From a virus: a stretch of 24,430 bases of DNA. The stretch is from IMG/VR virus record IMGVR_UViG_3300022198_001815, positions 1 to 24,430 of that record. The stretch is one strand, 5' to 3'. Position numbers and translations under genes: made by a program. Shown here piece by piece: positions 20,187 to 24,430 of this stretch (position 1 is its first letter; every line of letters begins with the position of its first letter). The notes under the pieces are model-generated. The model made no database searches. It was not told the origin of the DNA and worked only from the letters and a program-made list of their open reading frames with translations.

Positions 20187-20214
20187 AAAGAGGCCCCGTA
20201 AGGCCTCTTTTTTT
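20187..20214 (+). terminator. Rho-independent terminator after the tail tube gene
   Basis: AAAGAGGCC (20187-20195) pairs perfectly with GGCCTCTTT (20202-20210). The stem is nine pairs with a six-base loop, running into a T-run. Confidence 0.9.
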
Positions 20215-20256
20215 ATTTAAATAAAAACAGAAAACACACCTTTTAGTTATCCTATT

Positions 20257-20619
20257 GTGATACGATTAAGACCAATACAAACGGAACAAACTTTTAGTAT
20301 TATTCCGTCTACATACAACACGACAACGCTCGGTAACGCTACTCTTTCTTTAATAGAGAATGGTACTGACGTTGAGGATGGAGGGCTTAGCTTTAGCGTT
20401 GCCCTTTCATCTAACGGTAACTTTATAGAGGTTAGTCTAACGCCTTCTGTTACGTTAAAGGAAGGTCAGATATACACCGTAACTATAAAGAGTAGTACTG
20501 ATATTTATTACAGGGATCTGATTTATATAACAGCTGAGACAAGCAAGAAAGAAGTATTTACGCTACCTGATAACTACAACGAGTATAACTCAGGTAAGGA
20601 TGAATACATAGTATTATAA
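20257..20619 (+). CDS. Putative small structural protein (Ig-like), 120 aa, GTG start
   Basis: It begins MIRLRPIQTEQTFSIIPS and reads as a sandwich of strands, with LKEGQIYTVTIKSSTDIYYRDLIYITA (split over about 68-94) and a disordered tail (NEYNSGKDEYIVL). I recall this type next to portal genes in Bacteroidota phages. The GTG start is supported by AGTTATCCTATT directly before it, nearly identical to the leader of the protease gene at 16253. The next gene begins two bases after the stop. Likely a head completion or decoration protein. Confidence 0.6.
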   Translation: MIRLRPIQTEQTFSIIPSTYNTTTLGNATLSLIENGTDVEDGGLSFSVALSSNGNFIEVSLTPSVTLKEGQIYTVTIKSSTDIYYRDLIYITAETSKKEVFTLPDNYNEYNSGKDEYIVL

Positions 20620-20620
20620 T

Positions 20621-22405
20621 ATGAAGAACAGAGTTAAATTAGTAGGAACGCCACAGCAACCTAAGAGTTATAAAGATAGCATTAAGGTTGTAAACCTTAG
20701 TGGTTATCAAAGCCCAGAGGTGGTAGAACAGCACAGCAAAGACTGGGTACTCTACTTAGATGGCGAAAACGGACAAGATTATTTTGACGGTCTTATAGAA
20801 AACTATTTGGGCAGTCCAACCAACTCATGCTGTATTAATGGTATTACAGAGATGATTTATGGTCGTGGATTAGATGCTACAGATAGTGCTGAGAAGCCTG
20901 AGATGTATGCTAAAATGAAGCTGCTTCTCAAGTCTCGTGAAATGAGAAGGGTAGTAAGTGATTATAAGCTTCTTGGACAAGCTGCAGTACAAGTTATTTA
21001 CAACAAGCAAAAGACGGCAATCACTAAGGTACTCCATTTTCCAATGGAGACCTTGAGAGCTGAGAAGGCTAAAAATGGTCGTATAGAAGCTTATTACTAC
21101 TTTCACAAGTGGTCTGAACTAAAGCCTGGAGATAATCCTAAGCGTATACCAACATTCGGTAATGGTGGCAAAGGAGACCTTATTGAGCTGTACATATTCA
21201 AACCTTATAAATCAGGATTCTATTACTATGCTCCAGTCGATTATAATGGGTGTCTTCAGTACTGCGACCTCGAAGAAGAGGTGGCTAATTACCACATTAA
21301 TAATATCCAAAATGGTCTACAACCTTCGCTTTTGGTTAACTTTAATAACGGTGTTCCCAACGAGGAGACGCAAGAGTTAATTGAAAGACGAATCTATGAG
21401 AAATTTAGTGGTTCATCTAATGCAGGTAAGTTTATACTTACCTTCAATGAGTCTGCTGAAGACCAAGCAAGTATAGACCCTATCCATTTACCTGACGCTC
21501 ATGCGCAGTATCAGTTCTTAGCTGATGAGTCAAGAGAGAAGATAATGTTAGGCCACAGAATTGTGTCTCCTATCTTATTAGGTATTAAAGACAACACAGG
21601 CTTTGGTAACAACGCAGAAGAGCTTAGAACAGCTTCTATTATCATGGACAACATGGTAATTAGACCGTTCCAACAGCAGATTATTGACGGCCTGGATGAA
21701 ATCCTGGCCTTCAATGGTATTTACCTTAACCTATACTTTATAACACTACAACCTATTGAGTTTACAGAGCTTGACAACATCGCCACTAAAATCAAACGAG
21801 AAGAAGAAACAGGAGAAAAGTTGTCAAAGCAAATGCCTGAAGACCTGCAAGAATTGTCAGACGAAGACGCAGACGACCTACTCGACCAATTAGAGGAGTT
21901 AGGAGAAGTAATCTCTTCAGATTGGGAGTTGGTACACACAGAAGTGGTTACTGATGAGAATGAAGAGTTTGACCTTACTAAGCTTGCAGAAGTGAAGCGA
22001 AATGACGCTGCTCCTTCTAAGAAGAGTTCTCAGGACAATAAAGGTTTCAAGGTACGTTATGCATATATGCCTGTTAGAAAGTCTGCTGAGAGCCGTCAAT
22101 TCTGCTCTAAAGTAGAATCTTTAACAGAGAAGGATATTGTATTTAGATTAGAGGACATCAACATGATGTCTTTTAGAGGAGTCAACAAGGATTTAGGTCA
22201 CAAGAAACGTAACTACTCGCTATTTAAATACAAGGGTGGTAAGAACTGCCATCACTTCTGGGAAAGAAGAGTGTATAAGAAGAAACAACAAGTAAGCGAA
22301 GATCAGGCGTTGTCTGAAGGTTTTGAAGCACCAACTAATCCAAGTGAAGTGCCAATCAGGCCAATCGATATGCCGAACAAAGGTGCTTACCCAACAACTA
22401 ACTAA
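20621..22405 (+). CDS. Portal protein, 594 aa
   Basis: This forms the dodecameric ring through which DNA enters the head. The N-terminal half (about 40-400) fits portal proteins: DYFDGLIENYLGSPTN (48-63), YGRGLDA, SDYKLLGQAAVQVIY, a wing domain with HINNIQNGLQPSLLVNF, then GHRIVSPILLGIKDNTGFGNN (helical stem/crown), where SP and LGI are typical. The C-terminal part is acidic (about 385-440). It ends in a separate domain (about 473-555) with ESRQFC, FRLEDINMMS and KGGKNCHHFWERR. That last domain may be MuF-like or a minor head domain fused to the portal. It lies 16 kb from terL. Several antisense readings are shadows. Confidence 0.85.
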   Translation: MKNRVKLVGTPQQPKSYKDSIKVVNLSGYQSPEVVEQHSKDWVLYLDGENGQDYFDGLIENYLGSPTNSCCINGITEMIYGRGLDATDSAEKPEMYAKMKLLLKSREMRRVVSDYKLLGQAAVQVIYNKQKTAITKVLHFPMETLRAEKAKNGRIEAYYYFHKWSELKPGDNPKRIPTFGNGGKGDLIELYIFKPYKSGFYYYAPVDYNGCLQYCDLEEEVANYHINNIQNGLQPSLLVNFNNGVPNEETQELIERRIYEKFSGSSNAGKFILTFNESAEDQASIDPIHLPDAHAQYQFLADESREKIMLGHRIVSPILLGIKDNTGFGNNAEELRTASIIMDNMVIRPFQQQIIDGLDEILAFNGIYLNLYFITLQPIEFTELDNIATKIKREEETGEKLSKQMPEDLQELSDEDADDLLDQLEELGEVISSDWELVHTEVVTDENEEFDLTKLAEVKRNDAAPSKKSSQDNKGFKVRYAYMPVRKSAESRQFCSKVESLTEKDIVFRLEDINMMSFRGVNKDLGHKKRNYSLFKYKGGKNCHHFWERRVYKKKQQVSEDQALSEGFEAPTNPSEVPIRPIDMPNKGAYPTTN

Positions 22406-22407
22406 TC

Positions 22408-22926
22408 ATGGCACAGAAGGCACTATTTGTTACAATACAAGATATAAAACAGAAGTCTATTGTTAGTGGAAACTTAGACCCCGACAAGATCATTCAGTTT
22501 GTTGAGGTTGCTCAAGATACTCAGATTCAGAACTATCTTGGTGGCACACTATACAAGAAGCTGCAAACGCTTATTATAAACAACACTATTAATGACGCTG
22601 GTAATGCAGATTATAAGACGTTGTTAGATGAATACATTAAGCCCATGCTTATTTGGTTTACTCAGAGTACCTACTTGCCATTTGCCGCTTTTCAAGTCGG
22701 CAATGGCGGAGTGTATAAACACAGAAGTGAAAACTCAGACAGTATAACAGAGAGTGAGCTTAACATGTTAATCAATAGAGCTTCTGAGACTGCTGAGTTC
22801 TACACAAGACGTTTTATGGACTACATGGATTTCAACAGTCAACTATACCCTGAGTATACTACAGTTGATACAGATGACATGCAGCCAGACAAAGATGTTG
22901 GATTCCACAGTTGGTATTTGGGTTAA
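22408..22926 (+). CDS. Putative head-tail connector protein, 172 aa
   Basis: Helical protein starting MAQKALFVTIQDIKQKSIVSG, with a central LGGTLYKKLQTLI (about 44-56), LLDEYIKPMLIWF (71-83) and a helix before YTRRFMDYMDF (130s). The pattern of conserved helices ending in a short tail is one I recall for DUF6712-type head-tail connector proteins of Bacteroidota phages, analogous to HK97 gp6. It follows the portal by two bases, the usual place for an adaptor that binds beneath the portal ring. The stop shares a base with the next ATG. Confidence 0.65.
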   Translation: MAQKALFVTIQDIKQKSIVSGNLDPDKIIQFVEVAQDTQIQNYLGGTLYKKLQTLIINNTINDAGNADYKTLLDEYIKPMLIWFTQSTYLPFAAFQVGNGGVYKHRSENSDSITESELNMLINRASETAEFYTRRFMDYMDFNSQLYPEYTTVDTDDMQPDKDVGFHSWYLG

Positions 22927-23036
22927 TGGGAAAAGTAAGAGGCAAATACAAGCCTAAGGAAGAAAACATCAAGAAGTTGATTGCTTTTCTAAAGAAAGAA
23001 GAGAAACAACCAGATCAAGATAACAAAAAACAATAA
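22926..23036 (+). CDS. Small basic protein, 36 aa
   Basis: A 37-codon ORF is linked by one-base TAATG overlaps on both sides (22924-22928 and 23034-23038). The sequence is rich in Lys (MGKVRGKYKPKEENIKKLIAF is the first 21 residues, positions 1-21, basic then helical) and ends in a polar tail. The exact coupling on both ends is the evidence. Function unknown. Confidence 0.5.
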   Translation: MGKVRGKYKPKEENIKKLIAFLKKEEKQPDQDNKKQ

Positions 23037-24430
23037 TGGCTACACTTACAAATACTAAAATTAAAGACACTTATGATGGTCTGTTAAAGACAGCAGATAA
23101 TGATGTTATAGGTGCAAGTGAAAAGAATATTACAGATGGATTAGGGAATGCTACGGTTCTTAGCATAGGAACGGGTAGTGCTTCGTTTACTTCTGATATC
23201 GAGGTTAATGGGCTTACTATTGGTAAGGGGAATGGTAGTATTACTCAAAATACTGCTATTGGTGTACAGGCTCTTTTTGATAATATAGATGGTCAATTCA
23301 ACACAGCTGTAGGTTATAATACTCTTGGAGCGAATACTTCGGGAGACCATAATGTTGCAGTGGGATATCTTTCATTGTATAATAACACTACTGGGTTAAG
23401 AAATGTTGCTATAGGAACAAACTCTTTAAGCAGTAATCAGTCAGCTAATGATAATATCGCAATAGGATATGATTCACTTAATTTTAACACTACAGGAGCA
23501 AATAATAGTTCTTTAGGCTCAAGCTCACTATTTAAAAACACCACAGGTTCTCAAAATACTGCTGTAGGATATCTTTCATTGTATAATAACACTACGGGTA
23601 GTCAAAATACTGCATTAGGTTCAAATGCTTTACAAGACAATACTACAGGTCAGCATAATACGGCAGTAGGTTATACTTCTCTTAATAACAATATAGATGG
23701 TGCAGATAACACCGCAGTTGGTTATTCTTCTTTATACACTAACACATCGGGCTCTCAGAATGTTGCTATAGGTCGTCAAGCACTTTTATCGAATACAACG
23801 GGAGGAAGTAATACAGCTATTGGATATGTATCACTTGCAGGAAATATTACAGGTATAAACAATACCGCTGTAGGTAGAGCTTCTTTATATGCAAATACAG
23901 GTTCTTACAATACAGCTTTAGGAGCATACTCATTGTTAGATAATACTACAGGTTCGAACAATGTAGCAGTAGGATATAATTCTTTAGTAGAAAACTTAAC
24001 GGGATTATATAATACAGCTATAGGGGTTTCGACTCTTGGAGATAATACCTCAGGAAGTGGTAATGTTGCAGTAGGATATCAAGCCTTAAGAATTAATACT
24101 GCTTCAGAGAATACCGCTGTAGGTAAAGAGGCTTTGACCTATAACACTACAGGGAGTAGAAATGTTGCAGTAGGTAAGGATGCTTTAAGAAATAATGTTA
24201 CAGCAAATGGTAATACCGCTGTAGGTTACGAATCAATGTTACAAAACACTTCAGGAGCTTACAATTCAGCTTTTGGAGGTGATTCTTTAAGATCTAATCT
24301 TGTGGGAGGTTTTAACTCAGCAATGGGTTATAATTCTTTAAGCAATAATACTACGGGTTCTTACAATATATCAATAGGTGTAAATTCTTTATTATCAAAT
24401 GCAGATGGCGATAGAAATGTTGCTGTAGGA
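23036..24430 (+). CDS. Repetitive tail fibre or adhesin-like protein, truncated at window end
   Basis: The ORF runs open for 465 codons to the edge. Residues 1-71 form a non-repetitive head (MATLTNTKIKDTYDGL, then DIEVNGLTIGKGNGSI) like those that attach fibres. From residue 72 (nt 23249) it consists of about 24 copies of a 17-residue repeat with consensus N-T-A-V-G-Y-x-S-L-x-x-N-T-T-G-x-x; two copies have 16. The NTAxG...SL pattern resembles YadA-type head repeats and similar beta-helical repeats in phage fibres. The protein is probably a trimeric or beta-helical fibre for host attachment. An antisense reading at 23141-23350 is a shadow. The C-terminus, where receptor binding or a chaperone domain would sit, lies outside. 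Confidence 0.8.
   Translation, partial: MATLTNTKIKDTYDGLLKTADNDVIGASEKNITDGLGNATVLSIGTGSASFTSDIEVNGLTIGKGNGSITQNTAIGVQALFDNIDGQFNTAVGYNTLGANTSGDHNVAVGYLSLYNNTTGLRNVAIGTNSLSSNQSANDNIAIGYDSLNFNTTGANNSSLGSSSLFKNTTGSQNTAVGYLSLYNNTTGSQNTALGSNALQDNTTGQHNTAVGYTSLNNNIDGADNTAVGYSSLYTNTSGSQNVAIGRQALLSNTTGGSNTAIGYVSLAGNITGINNTAVGRASLYANTGSYNTALGAYSLLDNTTGSNNVAVGYNSLVENLTGLYNTAIGVSTLGDNTSGSGNVAVGYQALRINTASENTAVGKEALTYNTTGSRNVAVGKDALRNNVTANGNTAVGYESMLQNTSGAYNSAFGGDSLRSNLVGGFNSAMGYNSLSNNTTGSYNISIGVNSLLSNADGDRNVAVG

Overview
The window is part of a tailed double-stranded DNA bacteriophage (Caudoviricetes), or a prophage or metagenomic copy of one. The host is most likely a member of the Bacteroidota, probably a flavobacterium. 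Three things support this. Most genes lack Shine-Dalgarno sites and start behind A/T-rich leaders. The best promoter candidates have the Bacteroidota -7 box TAnnTTTG. The structural proteins (tape measure, capsid, XkdF-like protease, tail tube) resemble those I know from flavobacterial and marine Bacteroidota phages. Every gene I accept is on the + strand. No integrase, repressor, lysis cassette, tRNA or CRISPR array is visible, so lifestyle cannot be decided. No tail sheath gene is seen, so a siphovirus is the simplest reading, but the genome continues beyond both ends.

Region 1 (1-4788) is a tightly overlapping operon with ATGA and TAATG junctions. It holds small conserved proteins, a two-helix membrane peptide, a coiled-coil protein, a PD-(D/E)XK nuclease, a DnaA-domain-IV-like DNA-binding protein, a probable small terminase and the large terminase. 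Region 2 (4789-7160) is an accessory cassette of small, mostly acidic genes. It starts after a terminator and has its own TAnnTTTG promoter. Four of its genes are preceded by the same ACTATT-type leader, and it is bracketed by two four-copy arrays of CTTTAAYATAGTA embedded in C-runs. Region 3 (7160-8680) has a second similar promoter, two mini-ORFs, a 296-aa phage protein of unknown function and a 66-aa gene. Region 4 (8628-9382) is about 750 bases without a convincing gene but full of inverted and direct repeats, and may be a structured RNA or regulatory region.

Region 5 (9383-16222) is the tail module: a tail assembly chaperone, tail-completion and neck proteins, two large tail structural proteins and the tape measure protein. 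The chaperone has a strong candidate for programmed -1 frameshifting at a run of nine T (9930-9938). A 111-codon open frame with no start codon encodes the alternative C-terminus and ends in an ATGA overlap with the next gene.

Region 6 (16253-22926) is the head module in an unusual place: protease, small basic protein, structural protein, Cys-rich mini-protein, scaffold, major capsid protein, terminator, tail tube protein, terminator, a small structural protein, portal and connector. The portal lies about 16 kb downstream of the large terminase instead of next to it. Region 7 (22926-24430) has a small basic ORF and the start of a long fibre-like protein made of about 24 copies of a 17-residue repeat, cut by the window end.

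The most notable signals are the chaperone frameshift, the paired repeat arrays around the accessory cassette, the structured gene-free region, and several conserved mini-genes of 30 to 54 codons that are easily missed.
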